DNA from: Variovorax paradoxus
GTDB lineage: Bacteria > Pseudomonadota > Gammaproteobacteria > Burkholderiales > Burkholderiaceae_C
Length of the DNA: 64,000 nucleotides
Assembly: GCF_902712855.1 (NCBI RefSeq)
Contig: NZ_LR743507.1
Coordinates: forward strand, 2,404,001-2,468,000
Direction: 5' to 3'
Shown here: positions 44,871 to 53,602 of the stretch, one piece after another
Position numbering within the stretch: the stretch's first letter is position 1
Layout of the letters: every line of letters starts with the position of its first letter
The notes under the pieces: generated by a model
What the model saw: only the letters and a program-made list of their open reading frames with translations
What the model was told of the DNA's origin: nothing
Databases searched by the model: none
Position numbers and translations under genes: made by a program

Positions 44871-44962
44871 GCTGGGATGGGGGCAAGCGGCTCCAAAGCT
44901 GCGCGGCGTTGAAGGCCGCGTGCCCCCGCCCCGACCCTCCCCCGGAAGGAGGGAGAAAGAAA
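44851..44962. repeat. Repeat-like C/G-rich intergenic segment between dxs and livF
   Basis: The segment opens with CTTTCCCCTCCCGGGGAAAG and GCTGGGATGGGGGC, and closes with GCCCCCGCCCCGACCCTCCC and CGGAAGGAGGGAG, partly an inverted match of its own left half. Such CTTTCCC/GGGAGGG blocks resemble dispersed intergenic elements I recall from related genomes. Only one copy is in this window. Confidence 0.45.
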
Positions 44963-44973
44963 AGACAGCCGGC

Positions 44974-45705
44974 TCAGCTGCCCAGGTAAGCGTCCTGCAC
45001 CTTCGGGTTGCCCAGCAGCTCGCGCCCCGTGCCTTCCAGCACGATGCTCCCGGTCTCGATCACATACGCCCGGTCCGCGATCTTCAGCGCCTGGCGCACG
45101 TTCTGCTCCACCAGGAAGATCGTCAGCCCCTGCCGGTTGATCTCGCGCAGCGTGCGGAAGATGTCCTGCACGATGATCGGCGCGAGGCCCATCGAAGGCT
45201 CGTCGAGCAGCAGCACGCGCGGCTTGGCCATCAGCGCGCGGCCGATGGCCAGCATCTGCTGTTCGCCGCCCGACAGGTTGCCCGCCAGGCCGTCGGCCCG
45301 GTCCTTCAGCACCGGGAAGAGCGCGTAGATGCGTTCCAGGTCGGCCGCGCGCGCGGCCGCGCCGTCGCGCCGCGTGTAGGCGCCGAGCTCCAGGTTGTCG
45401 CGCACCGTCAGCGTGGTCAGCGTGGCGCGGCCCTCGGCCACCTGCACCACGCCGCCGGCGACGATCTTGTGCGGAGACAGCGCGGTGATGTCCTGCCCCG
45501 CGAAGGTCACGCGGCCGGATGCCTTCTTCACCAGGCCCGACAGCGCCAGCAGCGTGGTCGACTTGCCGGCGCCGTTGGCGCCCACGAGCGTGGTGATCTG
45601 CCCTTCGTGCAGTTCGAAGTCGATGCCCTTCACGGCTTCCACGTGGCCGAAGGACACCTTCAGGTCCTTCACCTGCAGCAGGGGGGGCGTCATGGTGCCG
45701 CTCAT
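44974..45705 (-). CDS. livF: Branched-chain amino acid ABC transporter ATP-binding protein LivF
   Basis: A 243-residue ATPase with Walker A (GANGAGKST), signature LSGGEQQMLAIGRAL and Walker B (VLLLDEPSMGLAP), the LivF-type D-loop. It ends PKVQDAYLGS as LivF proteins do. The start overlaps the livG stop by 4 bases. A second in-frame ATG at codon 5 is followed by a run of seven C. It energises uptake of branched-chain or other amino acids together with LivG. Confidence 0.94.
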   Translation of the reverse strand: MSGTMTPPLLQVKDLKVSFGHVEAVKGIDFELHEGQITTLVGANGAGKSTTLLALSGLVKKASGRVTFAGQDITALSPHKIVAGGVVQVAEGRATLTTLTVRDNLELGAYTRRDGAAARAADLERIYALFPVLKDRADGLAGNLSGGEQQMLAIGRALMAKPRVLLLDEPSMGLAPIIVQDIFRTLREINRQGLTIFLVEQNVRQALKIADRAYVIETGSIVLEGTGRELLGNPKVQDAYLGS

Positions 45706-46499
45706 GCCGCTGCCTCCTCGTTCGTGGCTTCGTCGTCTTCGCGGCCCAGGTAGGCCTCGATCACCTGCGGGTCGTTGCGGATCGCGTCGGGGCCGCCGCG
45801 CGCGATGATGCGCCCGAAGTTCAGCACCGCGATCTGCTGGCACAGGCCCATCACGAAGCGCATGTCGTGCTCGATCATGAAGACCGTGAAACCGCGCGTG
45901 GCGATGTTCTCGATCTCCACCATCAGCTCGCTCTTCTCGGTGCTGTTCATGCCCGCCACCGGCTCGTCGAGCAGCAGCAGCTTGGGGTCGGTGGCCAGCG
46001 CACGCGCCAGCTCCAGCTTGCGCTGGTCGCCGTAGGAAAGGTTGTCGGCCACGTCGTCGGCCTTGTGGTCGAGCCTGACCCAGCTCAGGAGTTCGCGGGC
46101 GCGGTCGCGTGCGCGCTTCTCCTCGCTGCGGAACAGGCCGGAGCTCGCCAGCAGGCCGAAAGGGCCGTAGCGCAGCTTGGCGTCCATGCCCACGATCACG
46201 TTCTCCAGCAGCGACATCTCCTTGAAGATGCGGATGTTCTGGAAGGTGCGCGCGATGCCGCCGCGGGTGATCTGGAAGGGCTTGCGGCCCGCCAGGTCCT
46301 GGCCCTCGAAGTGGATGGTGCCGCTGGTGGTCGGCAGCAGGCCGGTGATCAGGTTGAACACCGTGGTCTTGCCGGCGCCGTTCGGACCGATCAGCCCGAA
46401 GATGCCGCCCTTGGGAATGTCGAGGTTCACGTCCTGCAGGACCTTGAGCCCGCCGAAGTGGCGCGACACGCCCTTCAATGTCAGAAGCGTATCGCTCAT
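45702..46499 (-). CDS. livG: Branched-chain amino acid ABC transporter ATP-binding protein LivG
   Basis: A 265-residue ATPase with Walker A (GPNGAGKTT), signature LSYGDQRKLELARAL and Walker B (LLLLDEPVAGMN), the LivG-type sequence. The C-terminus is acidic and Ala-rich. It overlaps livF and livM by 4 bases on each side, so livM-livG-livF are translationally coupled. Confidence 0.94.
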   Translation of the reverse strand: MSDTLLTLKGVSRHFGGLKVLQDVNLDIPKGGIFGLIGPNGAGKTTVFNLITGLLPTTSGTIHFEGQDLAGRKPFQITRGGIARTFQNIRIFKEMSLLENVIVGMDAKLRYGPFGLLASSGLFRSEEKRARDRARELLSWVRLDHKADDVADNLSYGDQRKLELARALATDPKLLLLDEPVAGMNSTEKSELMVEIENIATRGFTVFMIEHDMRFVMGLCQQIAVLNFGRIIARGGPDAIRNDPQVIEAYLGREDDEATNEEAAA

Positions 46500-47362
46500 G
46501 CTGCGCTCCCCTTGCGGCCGAACCACTGGCGGATGCGCGCCGGGTCCCAGATGCCCTTGGGCAGGAACAGCACGATCAGCACCAGGATGAAGCCGTTGAC
46601 CACCAGGCGGAAGGCCCCCAGGCCGCGCAGCGTTTCCGGCAGCAGCGTGAGGATGGTGCCGCCCAGCACCGGGCCGGTGAGGCCGCCGATGCCGCCCAGG
46701 ATCGCCATCGTCAGGATGTCGACCGCGCGGTTGAAGCCGTACTCGGCCGGACCGATGAAGAAGGTCAGGTGCGCATTCAGCGTGCCCGCCAGGCCGGCGA
46801 TGGCACCGCCCAGCACGAAGGCCAGCATCTTGTGGCCCGCCACGTCGATGCCCATCAGGCCGGCGGCGGTCTCGTCTTCCTTGATGGCTTCGAAGGCGCG
46901 GCCCACCTTGGAGCGGCGCACGCGCCACAGCACCAGCAGCGTGAGCACCAGCGCGAGCGCCACGTGCCACCACTCGGTCGATTGCGGAATGCCGTTCAGC
47001 CCCAGCGCGCCGCCCGTGAGCGACTCGGCGTTGAGGATGGCGATGCGTACCACCTCGCCGAAGGCCAGCGTGGCCATCGCGAGGTACACGCCCGACAGGC
47101 GCAGCGTGGGCTTGCCGATGACGAACGCCACCACGGCGGGCGCGGCCATGCCCGCGGCGATGGCCACCGGGAAGGGCGCGCCGTAGTTCAGCGTCAGGAT
47201 CGACGCGGTGTACGCGCCGATGCCCATGAATGCCGCGTTGGCCAGGGCCAGCATGCCGCAGGCGAGCGTGAGCCAGATCGAGAGAGCCAGCAGCCCGTTG
47301 ATGCCCAGCGAGAGCACCAGGTTGCTGTAGACCGACCAGAAGTTGTCGAGCGCTTCCATCAT
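46496..47362 (-). CDS. livM: Branched-chain amino acid ABC transporter permease LivM
   Basis: A 288-residue permease with about eight to nine transmembrane helices and the cytoplasmic motif GRAFEAIKEDETAAGLMGID that docks the ATPases. It starts at the double ATG (MMEALDNFW) that overlaps the livH stop by one base (TGATG). It forms the channel with LivH. Confidence 0.92.
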   Translation of the reverse strand: MMEALDNFWSVYSNLVLSLGINGLLALSIWLTLACGMLALANAAFMGIGAYTASILTLNYGAPFPVAIAAGMAAPAVVAFVIGKPTLRLSGVYLAMATLAFGEVVRIAILNAESLTGGALGLNGIPQSTEWWHVALALVLTLLVLWRVRRSKVGRAFEAIKEDETAAGLMGIDVAGHKMLAFVLGGAIAGLAGTLNAHLTFFIGPAEYGFNRAVDILTMAILGGIGGLTGPVLGGTILTLLPETLRGLGAFRLVVNGFILVLIVLFLPKGIWDPARIRQWFGRKGSAA

Positions 47363-48243
47363 CAGACCTTGCGCTCCTTCAGCGAACCGAAAAGACCCTT
47401 CGGGCGCACCAGCAGCACGAGGAACAGCAGGCCGAAGGCCACCGCGTCGCGCATGTTGGAGCCTACGTAGGCCACCGACAGCACCTCTGCGAAGCCGAGG
47501 AACAGGCCGCCGAGCAATGCCCCGCGGATGTCGCCCATGCCGCCCAGGATGATCACCGCGATGCCCTTCTCGAGCATCGGCTGGCCCATCAGCGGGAAGA
47601 GGGCGTTCGAATACAGGCCGATCAGCACGCCCGCCACGCCGCCCAGGCCGGCGGCCACGAACGAGGTCAGGTAGAACAGGCCCTCGACGTTCACGCCCAC
47701 CAGGTAGGCCGCCTTGGGCGACTCCGCGATGGCGCGCAGCGCGCGGCCCAGCTGCGTGCGCTGCAGCGACAGCATCAGCACGCCCATGAGCACGAAGGAC
47801 GCCAGCACGATGCCCAGCTCGAGCACGGTGACGTGGATGCCGGCGAACACCAGCGCGTCGTCGGGAATGGTGCCGGGCGGGAAGCGCAGGTTTTCCGCGC
47901 CGAAGATGCCCTGGATGCCGTTGTTCAGGATGATGGCCACGCCGATGGTGGCGATCATCGGAATCAGGTGGGGTGCGTTGCGCTTGCGCAGCGGCTTGAG
48001 CACCAGCACGTCGACCAGGAATCCCAGCACCCCGCAGAAGGCGAAGGCGAAAGGCAGGCCGACCCACAGCGGCATGCCCGAGACGCGCATGAACTCGGCG
48101 GCCGAGTAGGCGCCGACCATGAACACCGCGCCATGCGAGAGGTTGATGACGCCGAGCACGCCGAAGATGAGTGTGAAGCCGAGCGCGAAGAGTGCGTAGA
48201 CGCACCCCAGCGACAAGGCGTTGACAAGCTGCTGATCGAGCAC
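47362..48243 (-). CDS. livH: Branched-chain amino acid ABC transporter permease LivH
   Basis: A 293-residue permease with eight predicted helices, starting MLDQQLVNALSLGCVYALFA, with the ATPase-docking motif LGRALRAIAESPKAAYLVGV and the GGMGDIRGALLGGLFLG segment typical of LivH. It is separated from the solute-binding gene upstream by 143 bases that hold two hairpins, so its expression may be lower than that gene's. Confidence 0.93.
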   Translation of the reverse strand: MLDQQLVNALSLGCVYALFALGFTLIFGVLGVINLSHGAVFMVGAYSAAEFMRVSGMPLWVGLPFAFAFCGVLGFLVDVLVLKPLRKRNAPHLIPMIATIGVAIILNNGIQGIFGAENLRFPPGTIPDDALVFAGIHVTVLELGIVLASFVLMGVLMLSLQRTQLGRALRAIAESPKAAYLVGVNVEGLFYLTSFVAAGLGGVAGVLIGLYSNALFPLMGQPMLEKGIAVIILGGMGDIRGALLGGLFLGFAEVLSVAYVGSNMRDAVAFGLLFLVLLVRPKGLFGSLKERKV

Positions 48244-48288
48244 GATGGGCTTCCGTCAGGCCGCAACCTCCAGGGCATTGCGGCGAAT

Positions 48289-48324
48289 CAAAAAAGAAAA
48301 CGGCGCAGAGGGCAGTCCTGCGCC
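48289..48324 (-). terminator. Terminator-like hairpin between the liv solute-binding gene and livH
   Basis: On the - strand GGCGCAG pairs with CTGCGCC over a 9-base loop and is followed by GTTTTCTTTTTTG. It is a credible partial terminator that would let the solute-binding gene be made in excess over livHMGF. Confidence 0.65.
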
Positions 48325-48338
48325 AGTTGCGAGAAACA

Positions 48339-48360
48339 TGGCGGGCCACCCGGCCCGCCA
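48339..48360 (-). promoter_or_regulatory. Second hairpin after the liv solute-binding gene
   Basis: A perfect 9-bp stem, TGGCGGGCC with GGCCCGCCA, encloses a 4-base loop. It lies 26 bases past the solute-binding gene stop, upstream of the T-tract hairpin. With no T-run of its own, it is more likely an mRNA-stabilising stem. Confidence 0.6.
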
Positions 48361-48386
48361 TCGAAGCGGCAAGAAAAGGGCCTTGC

Positions 48387-49541
48387 TTACTTCTCGATCA
48401 TGAACGCAGTGCCCTTCGTGACACTCACGATGGCGGTCTGCTGGGCGTCGTAGCCGGCGGGCTTGCCGGCCTTGTCCTTGGCGCGTGCGAAGGCGAAGGC
48501 GCCGGTGGCGCCGGTCCACTTCACGTTGGGCAGTGCGTCGCGCAGCGCGGTGCGGTCGGCGGCCAGGTTGCCCGAGAGCTTCACGCCCTTGAGCGCCTGC
48601 GCCACCACGTACAGGCCGTCGTAGGCCTGGGCGGCGAACTGGTCCGGAGCGATCTTGAACTTGTCGTTGTAGGCCTTCTGGAACTTGGTGTTCTCCGGCG
48701 TGGCGTTGCTGGCCGACCACGGGCTGCCGACGTACAGGTTGTCCGAGCTGCCCTTGGCCAGGTCGAAGATCTTGGTCGAGTTCATGCCGTTGCCGCCGAT
48801 GACGGGCACGTTCAGGCCGAGCTGGCGGGCCTGCACCATGATCGGCGCGCCTTCGGCCAGCAGGGCCGACAGCACGATCGCGTCGGGGTTGGTGGCCTTG
48901 ATCTTGGTGAGCTGGGCCTTGAAGTCCACGTCGCCCTTGGCGAAGGTCTCGGTCGTGGTCACGGGCAGCTTCAGGTCTTCGAGGGCCTTCTTGAAGTTGT
49001 CGTAGCCGCTCTTGGTGAACACGTCGTCGTTGCCGTACAGCACGGCGACCTTCTTCACGTTGCCGTGCTTGATGGCCACGCGCAGGGTCTCGGGCAGCAC
49101 GTCCGCTTCGGTGACCGAGTTGCGGAACACGTAGTCGCCGATCGAGGTGATGCCGTCGGCGGTGTTCGAGGTGCCGAAGGCCACGGTCTTCGATGCCTGG
49201 GCGATCGGGTCGGCGGCCTGGGCCGAGTTCGACAGCGTGGGGCCGAAGGTCATCAGGACCTTGTCCTGGAAGATCAGCTTCTTGAAGACGTTGATGGCGT
49301 CTTCCTTCTTGCCCTGCTCGTCTTCGATGGCCAGCACGATCTTGTCGCCGTTGATGCCGCCGGCGGCATTGATTTCGTCGGCCGCGAGCTGGAAGCCGTT
49401 GCGGATGGCTGCGCCGTATTGCGCGGCGCCGCCGGACAGGGCGGCGGCAACGCCGATCTTGATGTCGGCGGCTTGCGCGCCGAAAGCGGTGGCTGCGGCG
49501 AGCGCGAGCAGTGCGGGCTTGAAGGAAGTTGGGAGTCTCAT
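48387..49541 (-). CDS. Branched-chain amino acid ABC transporter substrate-binding protein
   Basis: A 384-residue periplasmic protein of the LivJ/LivK family. The ATG at 49541 gives a signal peptide (MRLPTSFKPALLALAAATAF, cleavage near AQA|AD). The Leu/Ile/Val-binding fold follows with IKIGVAAALSGGAAQYG, the ligand-contact FGPTLSNSAQA region and VAVLYGNDDVFTKSG. It should capture branched-chain amino acids or a related compound for LivHMGF. It is divergent from the TRAP solute-binding gene across 222 bases that must contain both promoters; I cannot place either firmly. Confidence 0.92.
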   Translation of the reverse strand: MRLPTSFKPALLALAAATAFGAQAADIKIGVAAALSGGAAQYGAAIRNGFQLAADEINAAGGINGDKIVLAIEDEQGKKEDAINVFKKLIFQDKVLMTFGPTLSNSAQAADPIAQASKTVAFGTSNTADGITSIGDYVFRNSVTEADVLPETLRVAIKHGNVKKVAVLYGNDDVFTKSGYDNFKKALEDLKLPVTTTETFAKGDVDFKAQLTKIKATNPDAIVLSALLAEGAPIMVQARQLGLNVPVIGGNGMNSTKIFDLAKGSSDNLYVGSPWSASNATPENTKFQKAYNDKFKIAPDQFAAQAYDGLYVVAQALKGVKLSGNLAADRTALRDALPNVKWTGATGAFAFARAKDKAGKPAGYDAQQTAIVSVTKGTAFMIEK

Positions 49542-49763
49542 GCTGGAAATGCCGGTGTCTGAGGGGGATGTAAGGCGATTTAACATTTTATGCTTCGTCC
49601 GCCAGGCCCTCGGGCGCGTGCTTCACGCCTCGGGGATGTGGCGCAGGGTAAACCCCGGCCGGACGCTGTAAGCGCGTTTTTACAATCGCCCCGGCTTATA
49701 CAAAAGTCCCCAACGCTGTCACAAGCCGCGTTTCGTTTTTTCCTAGAACTCGGAGAGCAATCA

Positions 49764-50846
49764 ATGGATCGTCGTTCCCTCATCAAAAACGCCGGCATCG
49801 CCGGTGTTTTGGCCGCCGGCATTGCGCCCGCCGTGCATGCGCAGACCGCGGTGCGCTGGCGCCTGGCGTCGAGCTTCCCCCGTTCGCTCGACACGATTTT
49901 CGGCAGCGCCGAAATGCTGTCCAAGACCGTCAAGGCGCTGTCCGGCGGCAAGTTCGAAATCTCGGTGCACCCCGCCGGCGAACTGATGCCCGCCTTCGGC
50001 GTGGTCGACGCCCTGCAGGGCGACACCCTCGAAATGGCGCAGACCGCCGCCTACTACTTCACCGGCAAGGATCCGATCTTCGCTTTCAGCTGCGCAGTGC
50101 CCTTCGGCCTGACTGCGCGCCAGACCGACTCGTGGAAGGAATACGGCAACGGCCGCAAGCTGCTCGACGCCTTCTTCGCGCAGTACAACTTCCGCACCGC
50201 CAGCGCCGGCAACACCGGTACGCAGATGGGCGGCTGGTATCGCAAGGAAATCAAGACGGTCGCCGACCTGAAGGGCCTGAAGATGCGCATGGGCGGCGGC
50301 GTGTTCGGCGAGGCGATGGCCAAGCTGGGCGTGGTGTCGCAGAACATGCCCGCGGGCGACGTGTACCAGGCGCTCGAGAAGGGCACGCTGGACGCGGCCG
50401 AGTTCGTCGGTCCCTACGACGACGAGAAGCTGGGCTTCAACAAGGTCGCCCCGTACTACTACTACCCCGGCTGGTGGGAAGGCGGCGCCGACCTCGAGTT
50501 CTTCATCAACAACAAGGCCTTCGCCAAGCTGTCGGACGAGAACAAGGCCATCCTCGACGCGGCCACCAAGGTCGCCGCGCGCGACATGATCGCCAAGTAC
50601 GACGCCTTCAACCCGGTGGCGCTCAAGCGCCTCGTGGCCGCCAAGACGCAGCTCAAGCCGTTCCCGAAGGAAGTGATGGACGCCGGCTTCAAGGCCTCGA
50701 TGGAAGTCTTCGCCGAGCACGAGGCCAAGTCGCCCGAGTTCAAGAAGATCCACCAGGACATGCGCACGTTCCAGCGCGACCAGATCCTGTGGAACCGCTT
50801 CTCGGAGTACCCGTTCAACCAGTACATGAACAGCGTCAAGATCTGA
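49764..50846 (+). CDS. TRAP transporter solute-binding protein (DctP family, TakP-like)
   Basis: A 360-residue periplasmic protein. The start follows CGGAGAG, and the leader contains MDRRSLIKNAG then a hydrophobic stretch ending VHAQ, so export may be Tat-like. The sequence (VRWRLASSFPRSLDTIFG, and RMGGGVFGEAMAKLG with the carboxylate-binding arginine) resembles TakP-type 2-oxo acid binders. It serves the DctQ/DctM membrane subunits encoded convergently just downstream; the opposite orientation within one transporter locus is unusual. A strong terminator sits between them. Confidence 0.9.
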   Translation: MDRRSLIKNAGIAGVLAAGIAPAVHAQTAVRWRLASSFPRSLDTIFGSAEMLSKTVKALSGGKFEISVHPAGELMPAFGVVDALQGDTLEMAQTAAYYFTGKDPIFAFSCAVPFGLTARQTDSWKEYGNGRKLLDAFFAQYNFRTASAGNTGTQMGGWYRKEIKTVADLKGLKMRMGGGVFGEAMAKLGVVSQNMPAGDVYQALEKGTLDAAEFVGPYDDEKLGFNKVAPYYYYPGWWEGGADLEFFINNKAFAKLSDENKAILDAATKVAARDMIAKYDAFNPVALKRLVAAKTQLKPFPKEVMDAGFKASMEVFAEHEAKSPEFKKIHQDMRTFQRDQILWNRFSEYPFNQYMNSVKI

Positions 50847-50866
50847 TCCTGCCGCAACTCAAAGCA

Positions 50867-50902
50867 AAAAAGGCCGGCCCGTGTGAACGGGCCGGCCTTT
50901 TT
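50867..50902. terminator. Strong bidirectional terminator between TRAP genes
   Basis: A perfect 15-bp stem (AAAAAGGCCGGCCCG with CGGGCCGGCCTTTTT) encloses a 6-base loop, with A-tract and T-tract on either side. It can stop transcription from both the solute-binding gene and the convergent DctM gene. Confidence 0.93.
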
Positions 50903-50942
50903 GCTGTTCGCCCCGGCCCCCGCACGGGCGCGGGGGTGAGGT

Positions 50943-52781
50943 TCAGGGCTTCTGCGGCTGCTGTTTGAGCGCGTCCTGCATCGCCTTCATGGGGTCGTCG
51001 CTCGCGCCGCTGTCCGCCGGGGCGGGCACAGGCGAGGCACCGCCTTCGGTGGCGCCCGGCGCCGCGGGTTCGGCGCCCGGCGCGGGCTCGGGCGTGCCGC
51101 CGTAGGGATCGGCCGGCGTCGCATCGTTGTCGGGCTGCAGGCTTTCTCGCATCTGAGCGCCGATGTCGTCGAGGTTGACCTTGACCTCCTTGTCGAGGCT
51201 GCCTGTGACGATCTGCGGGAACGCGATCAGCACGCCGACCATCGTGAGCTGGATCAGCACGAAGGGAACCGCGCCCTTGTAGATCTGCATCGTCGTCACC
51301 GGCTCCATGACCTTCTGGGTCACGCGGTCCACGTACTGCTTGTCGGGCGCCACGGAACGCAGGAAGAAGAGGGCGAAGCCGAACGGCGGGTGCATGAACG
51401 AGGTCTGCATGTTCACCGCGAGCAGCACGCCGAACCAGATCAGGTCGATGCCCAGCTTGTGGGCCACGGGCGCCAGCAGCGGCACCACGATGAACGACAG
51501 CTCGAAGTAGTCCAGGAAGAATGCCAGGAAGAACACCAGCACGTTCACCGCGATCAGGAAGCCCACCGGGCCGCCGGGCAGGGCCGAGAGCAGGTGCTCG
51601 ACCCAGATCGGGCCATCTGCTGCCTGGAACACCAGGCTGAAGACCGTGGCGCCGATCAGGATGAACATCACGAAGCTCGACAGCTTGGTGGTCGAGGCCA
51701 GCGCCTGCTTGAGCAGGGACATGCTCATGCGACGGCGGAGCCAGGCCATGATCAGCGCACCGACCGCGCCCATCGCGCCGCCCTCGGTGGGCGTCGCGAC
51801 ACCCAGGAAGATGGTGCCCAACACCAGGAAGATGAGCAGCAGCGGCGGGATCAGCACGAAGGTCACGCGCTCGGCCAGCCGGGACAGCAGGTTGAGCTTC
51901 AGGCCCTTGTTGATCAGCGCGATCACCAGCGCCACGAACACGCCGCCGCACATGGCGACAACGACCTTTTCGTCGGTGGCGACGAAGGTGACGGGCTCGC
52001 CCTGGAACCAGGTGTGCACGGCTTCCATGTTGCGTGCCAGCACGACGGCCACGACCGCCGACAGCGCAGTGATGCCGACCAGCGAGGGATAGCCGCCGCT
52101 GCCGTCGGGCTCGCGGAAAGTTCGCGCCTCGGCCGGCAGCGCGGGCACCTGCGCGGGCTTGAAGATCGCCAGGAACACGACGTAGACCACGTACAGGCCC
52201 ATCAGCATGAAGCCGGGCAGGAAGGCGCCTTTGTACATGTCGCCGACGCTGCGGCCGAGCTGGTCGGCCATGATGATCAGCACCAGCGAGGGCGGGATGA
52301 TCTGCGCCAGCGTGCCCGAGGCGGCGATGACGCCGCTGGACAGCCGCCGGTCGTAGCCGTAGCGCAGCATGATGGGCAGCGAGATCAGGCCCATCGAGAT
52401 CACCGAGGCGGCCACCACGCCGGTGGTGGCGGCCAGCAGTGCGCCGACGAAGATCACCGCCAGCGCGAGCCCGCCGCGCATCGGGCCGAAGACCTGGCCG
52501 ACCGTGTCGAGCAGGTCCTCGGCCATGCCGCTTCGCTCGAGGACGAGCCCCATGAGCGTGAAGAACGGCACCGCCAGCAGCGTGTCGTTGGCCATGATGC
52601 CGATCAGCCGCTGGGGCAGCCAGGCCATCACCGAGGGCTGGAACACGCCGAGCTCGATGCCGACGAATCCGAAGAACAGGCCGCAGGCGCCGAGGCTGAA
52701 TGCGACCGGGAAGCCCAGTAGTAGGAAGCAGATCAGCCCCGCGAACATGATCGGGGCGAAGTTGGCGACGATGAATTCCAT
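50943..52781 (-). CDS. TRAP transporter large permease (DctM type), extended
   Basis: A 612-residue polytopic permease, well above the usual ~430 of DctM. The core opens MEFIVANFAPIMFAGLICFL and carries GFPVAFSLGACGLFFG and the inner repeat motifs. The excess is a central insert with extra hydrophobic helices (about 210-320) and a C-terminal Pro/Ala/Gly-rich tail of about 90 residues ending in a short Gln/Lys segment. Enlarged DctM proteins of this sort are known from some TRAP subfamilies. It couples sodium flow to import of the ligand held by the solute-binding protein, and lies 21 bases after the DctQ-type gene. Confidence 0.9.
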   Translation of the reverse strand: MEFIVANFAPIMFAGLICFLLLGFPVAFSLGACGLFFGFVGIELGVFQPSVMAWLPQRLIGIMANDTLLAVPFFTLMGLVLERSGMAEDLLDTVGQVFGPMRGGLALAVIFVGALLAATTGVVAASVISMGLISLPIMLRYGYDRRLSSGVIAASGTLAQIIPPSLVLIIMADQLGRSVGDMYKGAFLPGFMLMGLYVVYVVFLAIFKPAQVPALPAEARTFREPDGSGGYPSLVGITALSAVVAVVLARNMEAVHTWFQGEPVTFVATDEKVVVAMCGGVFVALVIALINKGLKLNLLSRLAERVTFVLIPPLLLIFLVLGTIFLGVATPTEGGAMGAVGALIMAWLRRRMSMSLLKQALASTTKLSSFVMFILIGATVFSLVFQAADGPIWVEHLLSALPGGPVGFLIAVNVLVFFLAFFLDYFELSFIVVPLLAPVAHKLGIDLIWFGVLLAVNMQTSFMHPPFGFALFFLRSVAPDKQYVDRVTQKVMEPVTTMQIYKGAVPFVLIQLTMVGVLIAFPQIVTGSLDKEVKVNLDDIGAQMRESLQPDNDATPADPYGGTPEPAPGAEPAAPGATEGGASPVPAPADSGASDDPMKAMQDALKQQPQKP

Positions 52782-52802
52782 GGTGTTCCGGTGCTCGCCC
52801 GT

Positions 52803-53438
52803 TCAGTGTTGCGGCTTGGGCGCGGCGCCCGTTTCGGCCGCGGCTTGGGCGGCGTCCTTTTCGGCCTGCAGGCGCAGGGCCTCGATCAGCTCGGCCTCGG
52901 CCGTCTTGTCGGTCAGCCGGCCCATCGGATCGGGGCCCTGGCCGCGCAGGAAGGCGATGCGCTTGATGAGTTCCGACCAGCCCTGCAGCAGCAGCAGCGT
53001 GAAGCCGGCCGGCAGCGCCGCCCACACGGGCCAGCGGATCAGGCCGCCCGAGTTGCCGGACATTTCGCCCGACTGGTACATCTGGATCACGACCGGCACC
53101 GACAGGTAGAGCACCGTCAGGCACAGCGGGGTCAGGAAGAATGCGAAACCGATGATGTCGATCCAGACCTGCTTGCGCTTGGACAGGCGGCTGTTGATCA
53201 CGTCGATGCGCACGTGTTCGCGGTGCAGCAGGGTAAACCCGGCGGCGATGAGGAACGACCAGGCGAACAGATACCACTGCACTTCGAGGAAGGCGTTGGA
53301 ACTGCTGTTGAACACCTTGCGCACGATGGCATTGAGGGCGCTGATCACCGTGGCGGCCAGGATCAGCCATATCGCGTACTTGCCCACTTGGGCATTGAGC
53401 CAGTCGATGGCTCTGGAAAGCTTGAGCAAACCGTGCAT
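52803..53438 (-). CDS. TRAP transporter small permease (DctQ type)
   Basis: A 211-residue membrane protein with four transmembrane helices. I use the ATG at 53438 (MHGLLKLSRAIDWLN), which follows a GGAG; the longer reading from 53594 has no family support. The conserved EVQWYLFAWSFLIAAGFTL and HREHVRID motifs of DctQ are present. A charged Ala/Glu/Lys-rich C-terminal tail extends into the cytoplasm. It precedes DctM in one operon. Confidence 0.9.
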   Translation of the reverse strand: MHGLLKLSRAIDWLNAQVGKYAIWLILAATVISALNAIVRKVFNSSSNAFLEVQWYLFAWSFLIAAGFTLLHREHVRIDVINSRLSKRKQVWIDIIGFAFFLTPLCLTVLYLSVPVVIQMYQSGEMSGNSGGLIRWPVWAALPAGFTLLLLQGWSELIKRIAFLRGQGPDPMGRLTDKTAEAELIEALRLQAEKDAAQAAAETGAAPKPQH

Positions 53439-53602
53439 CACATCTCCATTTTTGTATTGGATTGCCCCATATACGAACGCACCCGACGCACCGGCGTTGT
53501 GCGCCGGCGGGTCGGGTGCATGAGGCGGAGCGGATTTTATCGGTGCAATCGAAAGCGTCGTTTCGGGTCGTACCCGGGGGCCAGCCATCGCCATAATGGT
53601 TC

